DNA from: Geminicoccaceae bacterium | GTDB lineage: Bacteria; Pseudomonadota; Alphaproteobacteria; Geminicoccales; Geminicoccaceae | Direction: 5' to 3' | Length of the DNA: 6,098 bases | Assembly (NCBI GenBank): GCA_030824835.1 | Contig: JAPJRA010000223.1 | Location: 1-6,098 of the forward strand | Shown here: piece by piece, positions 1-5,328 of the stretch | Layout of the letters: each line of letters starts with the position of its first letter | Numbering within the stretch: position 1 is the stretch's first letter | Translations under genes and position numbers: made by a program | Notes under the pieces: generated by a model | The model's input: only the letters and a program-made list of their open reading frames with translations | Told to the model about the DNA's origin: nothing | The model's database searches: none

Positions 1-54
1 GAGATCCAGCAGGAAGCCGTCAGCCTGCGGGAATATATCAGCGCCCCCTGGTGA
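1..54 (+). CDS. 3' end of an unidentified upstream gene (partial)
   Basis: Reading frame 1 is open from the window edge and gives 17 residues, EIQQEAVSLREYISAPW, followed by TGA at 52-54. The tail looks protein-like (amphipathic, with a Glu/Gln and Leu pattern), but it is too short to assign a family. The stop lies 14 bp before the dyad at 69-100 and 125 bp before the MFS start, so it could belong to a gene co-oriented with the efflux pump, such as a regulator or enzyme. Frame 2 is also open across this stretch, and a minus-strand ATG at 69 could open a divergent gene instead, although it has no visible ribosome binding site. The assignment is therefore tentative. Confidence 0.4.
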   Translation, partial: EIQQEAVSLREYISAPW

Positions 55-68
55 TCGGTTCGCCCACA

Positions 69-100
69 TGGAAGGTGCATGCCTAGCATGCACCGTTCCA
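69..100. promoter_or_regulatory. Long interrupted dyad upstream of the efflux gene (operator or 3' hairpin)
   Basis: GGTGCATGC (74-82) and GCATGCACC (86-94) are perfect inverted repeats around a 3-base loop CTA. The stem extends outward as TGGAA (69-73) with TTCCA (96-100) if G95 bulges, giving 14 pairs in total. It lies 15 bp after the stop of the partial upstream frame and about 80 bp before the MFS ATG. There is no T-run after it, so it is not a classical intrinsic terminator. A dyad of this size in front of a drug-efflux gene is what a TetR- or MarR-type operator looks like, but no regulator gene is visible here to pair it with. Confidence 0.5.
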
Positions 101-169
101 CCGGTGCTTGATTGGGACGCTGCCGGCGCCAACTTTGCCGCTGCGCGAGCCACTCTTCGGCACGCCAGC

Positions 170-175
170 GGGGAA
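170..175 (+). promoter_or_regulatory. Ribosome binding site that sets the MFS start
   Basis: GGGGAA lies four bases before ATG 180. The in-frame upstream TTG at 108 has no comparable purine run before it, which is the reason for choosing 180. The spacing is a little short, so the site is plausible rather than ideal. Confidence 0.5.
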
Positions 176-179
176 GCCG

Positions 180-1670
180 ATGAGTACTGCGCACGGTCAC
201 GAAAGCTCTTCGACGAACCCGCTCGACCATGCGGCCATCCGCACGATCGTGATCGGGATCATGCTCGCCATGTTCCTGGGTGCGCTGGACCAAACGATCG
301 TCGCCACCGCCATGCCGACGATCGGCCGAGCCCTGCACGACGTCGAACAGCTGCCGTGGGTGGTCACCGCCTATTTGCTGAGCTCGACCGCGGTCACCCC
401 GCTCTACGGCAAGCTGAGCGACATCCATGGCCGGCGGACGATGATGCTGGTGAGCATCGGCGTCTTCGTCCTGGGCTCGATCGCCTGTGCGCTGGCCCCG
501 ACTATGCTGGTCCTCATCCTCGCCCGCGGTCTGCAAGGGGTCGGTGGCGGCGGCCTCATCTCCCTCGCCCAGACCATCATCGGCGACGTGGTGGCGCCCA
601 AGGAGCGGGCCCGCTACCAGGCCTACTTCGCCGCGGTGTTCGTGGCCTCCAGCGTCGCCGGCCCCATCCTGGGCGGCTTCTTCGCGCAGCACCTGCATTG
701 GTCGATGATCTTCTGGATCAATCTGCCCCTGGGCCTCGTGGCGCTGCGCATGACCGACAGCACACTGAGACAGCTGCCGCGCCACGAGCGGCCGCACCGG
801 CTGGATCTGCTGGGTGCGGTGCTGATCGTGGCGACGACCATCGCCTTCCTGCTGGCGTTGAGCTGGGGCGGCGTACGGTATCCCTGGCTTTCGCCGACCA
901 TTCTGGGGCTGCTGGTGGCGACTGCTGTGCTCGCGACGCTGTTCGCGCTGCGGATTGTTTCGGCCGAGGAGCCGTTCCTGCCACTATCGATCCTGCTCGA
1001 GCCCGTGGTCAGCTGGGGTACCGCCACCGCCTGCTTTGCCATGGGCACGTTCATCGGCCTGTCGATCTACGTGCCGGTCTACTTCGAGTTGGCGCTGGGC
1101 CTCACCGCCAGCGAATCGGGCTTGGCGCTGGTGCCGCTGATGGTCGGCGTCATCGGCGGCGCCACGATTTCCGGACGGTTGATGACGTCGATGCGCCACT
1201 ACAAGCGGCCGCCGCTGCTCGGGCTGGTCGTGGCGGCGCTCGCCGCCTTCACCCTCTCCCACGACCCGGTAGCGATCCCCCTACCCCTGGTGGCGATATT
1301 GCTGGCGCTGGTCGGCGCGGGAATGGGGACCGTCCTACCAGTGACGACGGTGGCCATTCAGAATGCGGTCCCCTTGCACCAGCTTGGGACCGCCACCGGG
1401 GCCATGAGCTTCTTCCGCTCGTTGGGCGGCGCCATCGCCGTGGCTGCGTTCGGCGCAATCCTGTTGCGCGGTGTGCCGACGCATGCTGGCGCCGCGAGCT
1501 TCGTTCACCAGAACGGCGTCGAGGCTGCAGCACTAGCCATCGTGTTCCACCAACTGTTTCTTGCCGCCGCCATAGGCTTCGCAGCGAGCCTGGGCTGCTT
1601 CCTCGTCATGGAGGAGCGGCCATTGCGCAGCGGAGTCGCCCAGGTGCAGGAGCCAGCCGCGGCCGCCTGA
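180..1670 (+). CDS. MFS multidrug efflux permease, DHA2 (EmrB/QacA-like) family
   Basis: A 496-residue inner-membrane drug:proton antiporter, the usual length for 14-helix DHA2 members. Visible signatures, in order: LDQTIVATAMPTI (36-48) in helix 1, typical of DHA2; motif A as GKLSDIHGRR (77-86) between helices 2 and 3; motif B as ARGLQGVGGGG (115-125), with the Arg thought to take part in proton transfer; and the antiporter motif C as AGPILGG (160-166) in helix 5. Repeated hydrophobic segments fill the rest to a short Ala-rich tail. A longer version from TTG 108 would add 24 residues without helix or motif character, so I start at ATG 180. No membrane-fusion (EmrA-like) partner is in view, so it may act alone or with a distant partner. 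Hydrophobic drugs, dyes or antibiotics are the expected substrates from the family; the actual one is unknown. It ends 7 bp from the convergent DUF4864 gene. Confidence 0.93.
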   Translation: MSTAHGHESSSTNPLDHAAIRTIVIGIMLAMFLGALDQTIVATAMPTIGRALHDVEQLPWVVTAYLLSSTAVTPLYGKLSDIHGRRTMMLVSIGVFVLGSIACALAPTMLVLILARGLQGVGGGGLISLAQTIIGDVVAPKERARYQAYFAAVFVASSVAGPILGGFFAQHLHWSMIFWINLPLGLVALRMTDSTLRQLPRHERPHRLDLLGAVLIVATTIAFLLALSWGGVRYPWLSPTILGLLVATAVLATLFALRIVSAEEPFLPLSILLEPVVSWGTATACFAMGTFIGLSIYVPVYFELALGLTASESGLALVPLMVGVIGGATISGRLMTSMRHYKRPPLLGLVVAALAAFTLSHDPVAIPLPLVAILLALVGAGMGTVLPVTTVAIQNAVPLHQLGTATGAMSFFRSLGGAIAVAAFGAILLRGVPTHAGAASFVHQNGVEAAALAIVFHQLFLAAAIGFAASLGCFLVMEERPLRSGVAQVQEPAAAA

Positions 1671-1677
1671 GAGGATG

Positions 1678-2112
1678 TCAGGTCGCCTGCTCGTTCGACC
1701 GCTCGAGGACACAGCCGTCGATGCGCCAGCTGCCGTCCGGCTGCTGCTCCATCACGTACTGGGCCACCACCGGCACACCGTCGGAGCCGACCACCAGCAC
1801 GCGCTGGGTCCAGCGCCCCTCGACCGGGACGAGATCGCGAAACTCCACCTCGCGTGGCCGGAAGACCGACTTGTAGCCGGCCCGGACCATGGTCATGAAC
1901 GAGTCGGGAGTCTTGAAGATGCTCTGGATGGCCGGTGACGCGTAAGCGAAAGCCTGGGCGCTGTCGTCGGCGCGAAAGGCCTGGATCTGCGCCTCGATGA
2001 CGCTACGAATGGCCGTGACGTCAGCGGGCGTCGGCGGCGCGGGCGTCGCCGCCTGCGCCGAGGCGATCAGAAGCCAGCTAGCCAGAGCAATGAGTGGAGC
2101 GGTGCGCCGCAT
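1678..2112 (-). CDS. Exported DUF4864 family protein
   Basis: A 144-residue protein of unknown function. The N-terminus is a clear Sec signal peptide: MRR, a hydrophobic core from about 7 to 18, then AQA (19-21) as the likely cleavage site, so the mature protein should be periplasmic. A short Pro/Ala linker (22-30) leads into a domain with the DUF4864 pattern: IEAQIQAF (39-46), AFAYASPAIQSIF (54-66), FMTMVRAGY (72-80) and, near the end, DGSWRIDGC (126-134). The family looks like a small NTF2-like alpha/beta fold, but no activity is established. An in-frame ATG at 2154 would add 14 residues before the signal peptide. I prefer 2112 because AGAGAGGA (plus strand 2118-2125) sits five bases upstream and the signal peptide then starts at the N-terminus. 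The gene is convergent with the DHA2 pump and divergent from ybjQ. Confidence 0.88.
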   Translation of the reverse strand: MRRTAPLIALASWLLIASAQAATPAPPTPADVTAIRSVIEAQIQAFRADDSAQAFAYASPAIQSIFKTPDSFMTMVRAGYKSVFRPREVEFRDLVPVEGRWTQRVLVVGSDGVPVVAQYVMEQQPDGSWRIDGCVLERSNEQAT

Positions 2113-2197
2113 CTCTTTCCTCTCTTGCGATCCGCCGGCCGATTGGGCAAGCAACTAGACCGAAGTTTAGGTCGACAAGATTGCCGAAGGAAGTTGC
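2113..2197. promoter_or_regulatory. Divergent promoter region of DUF4864 and ybjQ genes, with an imperfect dyad
   Basis: These 85 bp separate two outward-facing starts, so both promoters must lie here or inside the opposite gene. Positions 2158-2173 form an imperfect 16-bp dyad, GACC-N8-GGTC, in which the inner AA/TT also pair and one pair is mismatched. The same stretch can be read as a degenerate direct repeat, TAGACCGA (2156-2163) and TAGGTCGA (2168-2175). A regulator could bind here, but I see no convincing -35/-10 pair. The ybjQ ribosome site AAGGAAG is at 2187-2193. Confidence 0.4.
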
Positions 2198-2518
2198 ATG
2201 ATCGTCACAACGACGCCGGATGTCCAGGGGCGGCGTATCGTCGAATATCATGGCTTGGTCACCGGGGAGGCGATTCTCGGCGCCAATGTGGTCCGCGATT
2301 TCTTTGCCTCGGTTCGCGATGTCGTCGGCGGCCGGTCCGGAGCATATGAGAAAGTGCTGAAGAGCGCGCGCGACTCGGCGATCGACGATATGATCGCCGA
2401 AGCCGAGGCACGCGGCGCCGATGCCGTGGTCGGGGTAGATCTCGACTACGAGGTGCTGGGCAAGGAAGGCAGCATGCTCATGGTCGCTGCCAGCGGCACG
2501 GCGGTGAAGCTCGGCTGA
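2198..2518 (+). CDS. ybjQ: YbjQ / UPF0145 (DUF74) family protein
   Basis: A 106-residue cytoplasmic protein that is full length for the family (E. coli YbjQ is about the same size). The hallmark blocks are in order: [19 protein letters not shown] (about 23-41), VGGRSGAYE (43-51), an acidic helix with the conserved Ala/Glu pattern (about 55-72), and [13 protein letters not shown] (73-85). The family is described as a putative heavy-metal-binding, oligomerising beta-rich domain, but its cellular role is not settled. The start is well supported by AAGGAAG four bases before ATG 2198. A 9-pair stem-loop begins five bases after the stop. The gene is divergent from DUF4864 and lies 99 bp before the second MFS gene, so it is probably monocistronic. 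Confidence 0.93.
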   Translation: MIVTTTPDVQGRRIVEYHGLVTGEAILGANVVRDFFASVRDVVGGRSGAYEKVLKSARDSAIDDMIAEAEARGADAVVGVDLDYEVLGKEGSMLMVAASGTAVKLG

Positions 2519-2522
2519 CGGC

Positions 2523-2546
2523 AAGGTGGGCACGTTCGTTCACCTT
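2523..2546 (+). terminator. Stem-loop just after ybjQ, possible weak terminator
   Basis: AAGGTG (2523-2528) pairs with CACCTT (2541-2546). In RNA the stem can extend inward by two G-U pairs and one C-G pair, giving nine pairs around a 6-base loop. It begins five bases after the ybjQ stop. No T-tract follows, so it is not a textbook intrinsic terminator and may instead protect the mRNA 3' end. Confidence 0.3.
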
Positions 2547-2617
2547 ACAGGCGTGAGCTGATTTGACGCAAACGATGACAGATGCACAGGCGCTCTGTTC
2601 AAGCGGTTGGAGCCGAC

Positions 2618-3835
2618 ATGGCCAGGACGGAACCGGAGCACGATCTGCGCATCATCGGCATCATCGGAGCCGCGCACGGCGGGAGCCACTATTTCCACCT
2701 CGTGCTGCCAACGCTGTTCCCGATCCTCAAGGCGACGTTCGAGGTCAGCTTCACCGAGCTGGGCCTGCTGGTCAGCGTGCTGTTCGCGATCTCGGGCCTC
2801 TGCCAGACGCCCGCTGGCTTTCTGGTCGACCGGATCGGCGCCGCTCGGGTCCTGGCGACGGGGCTGGCTCTGCTCGGTGCCGGCGCGGTCGTCGCCAGTC
2901 TTGCCCCCGCCTTCTGGGGGCTGCTGCCGGCAGCCGTGCTGATGGGGCTGGGCAACAGCGTCTTCCACCCGGCCGACTACGCCATTCTCAGCCACCACGT
3001 CGCCACCAAGCGCATGGCCCGGGCGTTCAGCGTCCACACGGTGGGCGGCACGCTGGGCTGGGCATTGGCACCGATCCTGGTGGCCGGCATCGCCGCGGCG
3101 GTGTCGTGGCGCGCGGCGCTCATGCTCAGCGGGGCGCTCGGGCTTGCCCTGGCCGCCCTCGTCTACGCCAACCGGGCGCTGCTGGAGACCCCGGCCCACC
3201 GGGCCGCGACCTCCACCGCGGTCGCAGGCGGGCTGCCGACCCATCTGCGCCTGTTCACGACCATGCCGATCCTGCTGTGCTTCACGTTCTTCGCGCTGCA
3301 GGCGACCTCGTTCATCGCGCTGCAGAACTTCATGCCGGTGACGCTGCACCAGCTCTACAACCTCGACCTGATGACGGCGACGACGACGGTCACGGCCTTG
3401 ATGCTCGGCAGCGCCGGCGGCACCGTGGTCGGTGGCATCTGGGCCGACCGCAGCGGCCGGCATCGGCACATCATCGTCATCGGGCTGGCACTCGCGGCCT
3501 TGGTGCTCGCCCTGATCGGGCAGGCCCAGTTCCCTCTGCCGGCGCTACTGGCGGCGGTTGCCCTGGCCGGCGCCCTGGCCGGGCTGACGACGCCTTCCCG
3601 TGACATGATGGTGCGGGCGGCGGCACCGCCGGGTGCCTCCGGCAAGGTGTTCGGCTTCGTCTATTCGGGCCTCGATCTTGGTGCCACCCTGACCCCTATC
3701 CTGATCGGCTCGCTGCTGGACGCGGGCCGCATCCATGCCGTGTTCGTCGTCGCACCCCTGGCGATGGCCGCCAGCATCCTGACCGTCACCACCATTCCGG
3801 CCCGCCGGACCGGCCCCGTGCTGGCGGATACCTGA
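2618..3835 (+). CDS. MFS permease, 12 helices, fosmidomycin-resistance (Fsr)-like
   Basis: A 405-residue inner-membrane transporter, normal for a 12-helix MFS protein. Helix 1 carries AHGGSHYFHLVLPTLFP (19-35), followed by motif A as GFLVDRIGAARVL (67-79). GLGNSVFHPADYA (110-122) is the segment shared with fosmidomycin-resistance-type and related MFS exporters. The second half repeats motif A as GGIWADRSGRHR (272-283), as expected from the ancient MFS duplication. Family knowledge favours export of a small, probably anionic or polar compound; the substrate is not readable and the Fsr likeness is from memory. An in-frame ATG at 2582 exists, but GGAG (2609-2612) lies five bases before ATG 2618, which I take as the start. 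It leads a probable operon with the TSUP and cupin genes downstream. Confidence 0.9.
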   Translation: MARTEPEHDLRIIGIIGAAHGGSHYFHLVLPTLFPILKATFEVSFTELGLLVSVLFAISGLCQTPAGFLVDRIGAARVLATGLALLGAGAVVASLAPAFWGLLPAAVLMGLGNSVFHPADYAILSHHVATKRMARAFSVHTVGGTLGWALAPILVAGIAAAVSWRAALMLSGALGLALAALVYANRALLETPAHRAATSTAVAGGLPTHLRLFTTMPILLCFTFFALQATSFIALQNFMPVTLHQLYNLDLMTATTTVTALMLGSAGGTVVGGIWADRSGRHRHIIVIGLALAALVLALIGQAQFPLPALLAAVALAGALAGLTTPSRDMMVRAAAPPGASGKVFGFVYSGLDLGATLTPILIGSLLDAGRIHAVFVVAPLAMAASILTVTTIPARRTGPVLADT

Positions 3836-3892
3836 TCCCGCCGCTTTGCCCCTCCCGTGCCGCCGCAGGTGCGCCTAGGGTGCGGCAGGCCA

Positions 3893-4678
3893 ATGCAGGC
3901 CGGAGCAGCACCCTTGTCGTTCGTCGACGCCATCCTCCTCCTGGCCGCCGGATTTGCCGGCGGCACCGTCAACGCCATCGCCGGCGGGGCGACCTTCTTC
4001 ACCTTCCCGGCCATGCTGGCGGTGGGCATCCCACCGGTGGCGGCCAACGCCTCCAACACGGTGGCCCTGTTCCCGGCCAGCCTCGCCGCCACCATCGCCC
4101 TGCGCCGCGAACTCGCCACCACCCGCCAGTACCTGCCCCGTCTGGTGCTGGTCGGGCTCGCGGGCGGCATCGGCGGTGCCTTCCTGCTGCTGGCGACGCC
4201 GGACCGGGCCTTCCTCGCCCTGGTCCCCTGGCTGCTGCTGCTGGCGACCTCCGTCTTCGCCTTCAGCCCGCGCCTGCTGGTCTGGCTGCGCGCCCGCAGC
4301 AAGGGCACCCACCAGGGCTTCCGCGCCGGTGCCGCCACCCTGCTGCTGATCGCCGTCTGCTCGGTCTATGGCGGCTATTTCGGCGCCGGCGTCGGCATCA
4401 TGATGATGGCCGGCATGACCGTGGCCGGGCTCGACGACCCGCACGCCGCCAACGCGCTGAAGAACCTGCTGGCGGCGGCTATCAACGGCATCGCCGTGGT
4501 CATCTTCGTGCTCAAAGGCATCGTCGTCTGGCCGGCGGCGCTGGTCATGCTGGCCGGGGCCGTGGCCGGCGGCGTGTTCGGGGCGAGGCTGGCGCAGCGC
4601 ATCCCGGCCAAGGTGTTCCGGGTGATCGTCATCGGCATCGGCAGCCTGCTCACCGTCTGGTACTTTCTCAAGGCCTAG
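3893..4678 (+). CDS. TSUP (TauE/SafE, UPF0721) family anion permease
   Basis: A 261-residue, about 8-helix membrane protein, the normal length for this family. The two halves carry the expected duplicated signature. In the first half are GTVNAIAGG (24-32), a short FPAML turn, and AANASNTVALFP (50-61). In the second are YGGYFGAGVGIMMMAG (159-174) and AANALKNLLAAAINGIA (185-201). Family members move sulfite, sulfoacetate, taurine-derived or other small organic anions, usually outward; which one applies here is unknown. The start is uncertain: GTG at 3857 would add 12 polar residues. ATG 3893 starts just before the first helix, but its GCAGG at 3885-3889 is only three bases away. The gene lies 57 bp after the MFS gene and 13 bp before the cupin, so co-transcription is likely and two permeases would be made together. 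Confidence 0.9.
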   Translation: MQAGAAPLSFVDAILLLAAGFAGGTVNAIAGGATFFTFPAMLAVGIPPVAANASNTVALFPASLAATIALRRELATTRQYLPRLVLVGLAGGIGGAFLLLATPDRAFLALVPWLLLLATSVFAFSPRLLVWLRARSKGTHQGFRAGAATLLLIAVCSVYGGYFGAGVGIMMMAGMTVAGLDDPHAANALKNLLAAAINGIAVVIFVLKGIVVWPAALVMLAGAVAGGVFGARLAQRIPAKVFRVIVIGIGSLLTVWYFLKA

Positions 4679-4691
4679 TGGAGATCCGCCC

Positions 4692-5102
4692 ATGACCGCG
4701 CCCTTCGCCTCCGCCCGGCCCGCCGACGCCTACGACGTGCTGGCACCCGACGGCTCGGAGATCCGCTTCCTGCCGCAGGTCGCCAGTGGCAGCATGGTCC
4801 ACTGCACCCTGCCGCCCGGGGCGGTGTCGCTGGCGATCAGCCACCGCACCGTGGAGGAGCTGTGGTACGTGCTCTCTGGTGCCGGCGAGCTGTGGCGCCG
4901 CCAGGATGGACGGGTGGAGGTCACCCACCTGCACCCGCACACCGCCCACTCGATCCCGCTCGGCACCGAGTTCCAGTTCGCCAATCCGGGCGTCGAGCCG
5001 CTGACCTTCGTCATCGTCACCATGCCGCCCTGGCCCGGTGCCGACGAGGCGGTCCGGGCCGAGGATCACTGGCCCACGGCCAACCCCGACCCGACGCCGT
5101 AG
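4692..5102 (+). CDS. Small single-domain cupin protein
   Basis: A 136-residue soluble protein with one conserved beta-barrel. Cupin motif 1 is recognisable in PPGAVSLAISHRTVEELWYVLSG at 41-63 (key residues G43, H51, E55/E56, G63), and motif 2 in HSIPLGTEFQFAN (86-98). The canonical metal ligands are incomplete. The first His of HxH is replaced by Ile49, and the motif-2 His position holds Phe94, leaving His51 and Glu55/56. A MPPWPGADEA block (111-120) and a later Trp (127) near the C-terminus match what I remember of a distinct uncharacterised cupin subgroup with HRTVEE and PPWPG. Enzyme, binding protein and sensor are all possible roles. GGAG (4680-4683) sits eight bases before ATG 4692. It is the last gene of the probable MFS-TSUP-cupin operon, and its 3' end overlaps the minus-strand small gene by 37 bp. 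Confidence 0.88.
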   Translation: MTAPFASARPADAYDVLAPDGSEIRFLPQVASGSMVHCTLPPGAVSLAISHRTVEELWYVLSGAGELWRRQDGRVEVTHLHPHTAHSIPLGTEFQFANPGVEPLTFVIVTMPPWPGADEAVRAEDHWPTANPDPTP

Positions 5103-5242
5103 CCCGACCGACCATCCCGCACCGGCCGGCGCCACAGCCGGCCGAGCCGGCCCCAGATCGCCGCCATGGCCTCGCGCCGCAGCCGGACCGCCTCGGCCTT
5201 GTGGTAATCGTAGGCGATCGCCGTGTGCTCCGTGGTCTGCAT
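5066..5242 (-). CDS. Small basic protein of unknown function, divergent from the LysR gene
   Basis: ATG at 5242-5240 opens a 58-residue frame ending in TGA at 5068-5066. The protein begins MQTTEHTAIAYDYHKAEA, continues with a basic amphipathic stretch (VRLRREAMAAIWGRLGRLWR, about 19-38) and ends in a Gly-rich tail. GGAG (plus strand 5250-5253) lies seven bases upstream, a good ribosome site. The YDY...LRREA...LGRLWRRP layout resembles small proteins often seen in alphaproteobacteria, but I cannot name a family and no function is known. It is divergent from the LysR gene, a position typical of LysR targets. Its last 12 codons run antisense to the cupin 3' end, so the true C-terminus may be a readthrough of non-conserved sequence. 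A chance frame is possible in such GC-rich DNA; the start signal and the gap it fills argue for a real gene. Confidence 0.6.
   Translation of the reverse strand: MQTTEHTAIAYDYHKAEAVRLRREAMAAIWGRLGRLWRRPVRDGRSGYGVGSGLAVGQ
5123..5144 (+). terminator. GC-only hairpin after the cupin stop, possible terminator
   Basis: CGGCCGGC (5123-5130) and GCCGGCCG (5137-5144) are perfect 8-bp inverted repeats around a 6-base loop, starting 20 bases after the cupin stop codon. No T-run follows, so termination would have to be factor-assisted or weak. The same bases encode part of the minus-strand small protein, so the symmetry may be a by-product of Arg/Gly/Pro-rich codons. Confidence 0.3.
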
Positions 5243-5328
5243 CGTCGTTCTCCGTCGCTTGGGAGCTTGAATCTAGCGGCAGATTCTCCGACGATAATCG
5301 GGTCCATTCTCACATCATTGATGACGCC
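5243..5328. promoter_or_regulatory. Divergent promoter region with candidate LysR operator dyads
   Basis: The 86 bp between the small minus-strand gene and the LysR gene are visibly more AT-rich than the flanks. They hold three dyads: GAATCT-N6-AGATTC (5269-5286), a 9-bp palindrome CGATAATCG (5292-5300) and CATCATTGATG (5313-5323). LysR-type regulators usually bind a T-N11-A dyad and a second site near the -35 of a divergent target. The first dyad has T and A separated by 10 bases, one short of the consensus. A weak promoter towards LysR is possible (TTGAAT at 5267, GATAAT at 5293), but its spacing of 20 is too long to trust. Confidence 0.5.

Noticed and set aside
1666..1682. CCTGA/TCAGG inverted repeat containing the two convergent stop codons
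   Set aside because: Only five pairs and no T-run. A TGA facing a TCA creates part of this symmetry automatically.
68..1876. 602-residue plus-strand frame overlapping the DHA2 gene
   Set aside because: It is a +1 shadow rich in Arg, Gly, Pro and His with no membrane or domain pattern. The overlapping frame has complete MFS motifs.
2563..2591. TTGACG as a -35 box for the second MFS gene
   Set aside because: No acceptable -10 element lies 16-18 bases downstream, so it cannot be supported as a promoter.
2540..3469. 309-residue minus-strand frame antisense to the second MFS gene
   Set aside because: The composition (Arg, Gln, Gly, His) is typical of antisense frames in GC-rich DNA, and the plus strand encodes a clear permease.
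3858..3887. TGCCGC/GCGGCA inverted repeat between the MFS and TSUP genes
   Set aside because: Six GC-rich pairs around an 18-base loop are expected by chance in this composition, and the genes look co-transcribed.
3875..4693. Long minus- and plus-strand frames overlapping the TSUP gene
   Set aside because: Low-complexity Gly/Gln/Asp/Arg sequences with no recognisable domain. The 3893-4678 frame carries both TSUP signature repeats.
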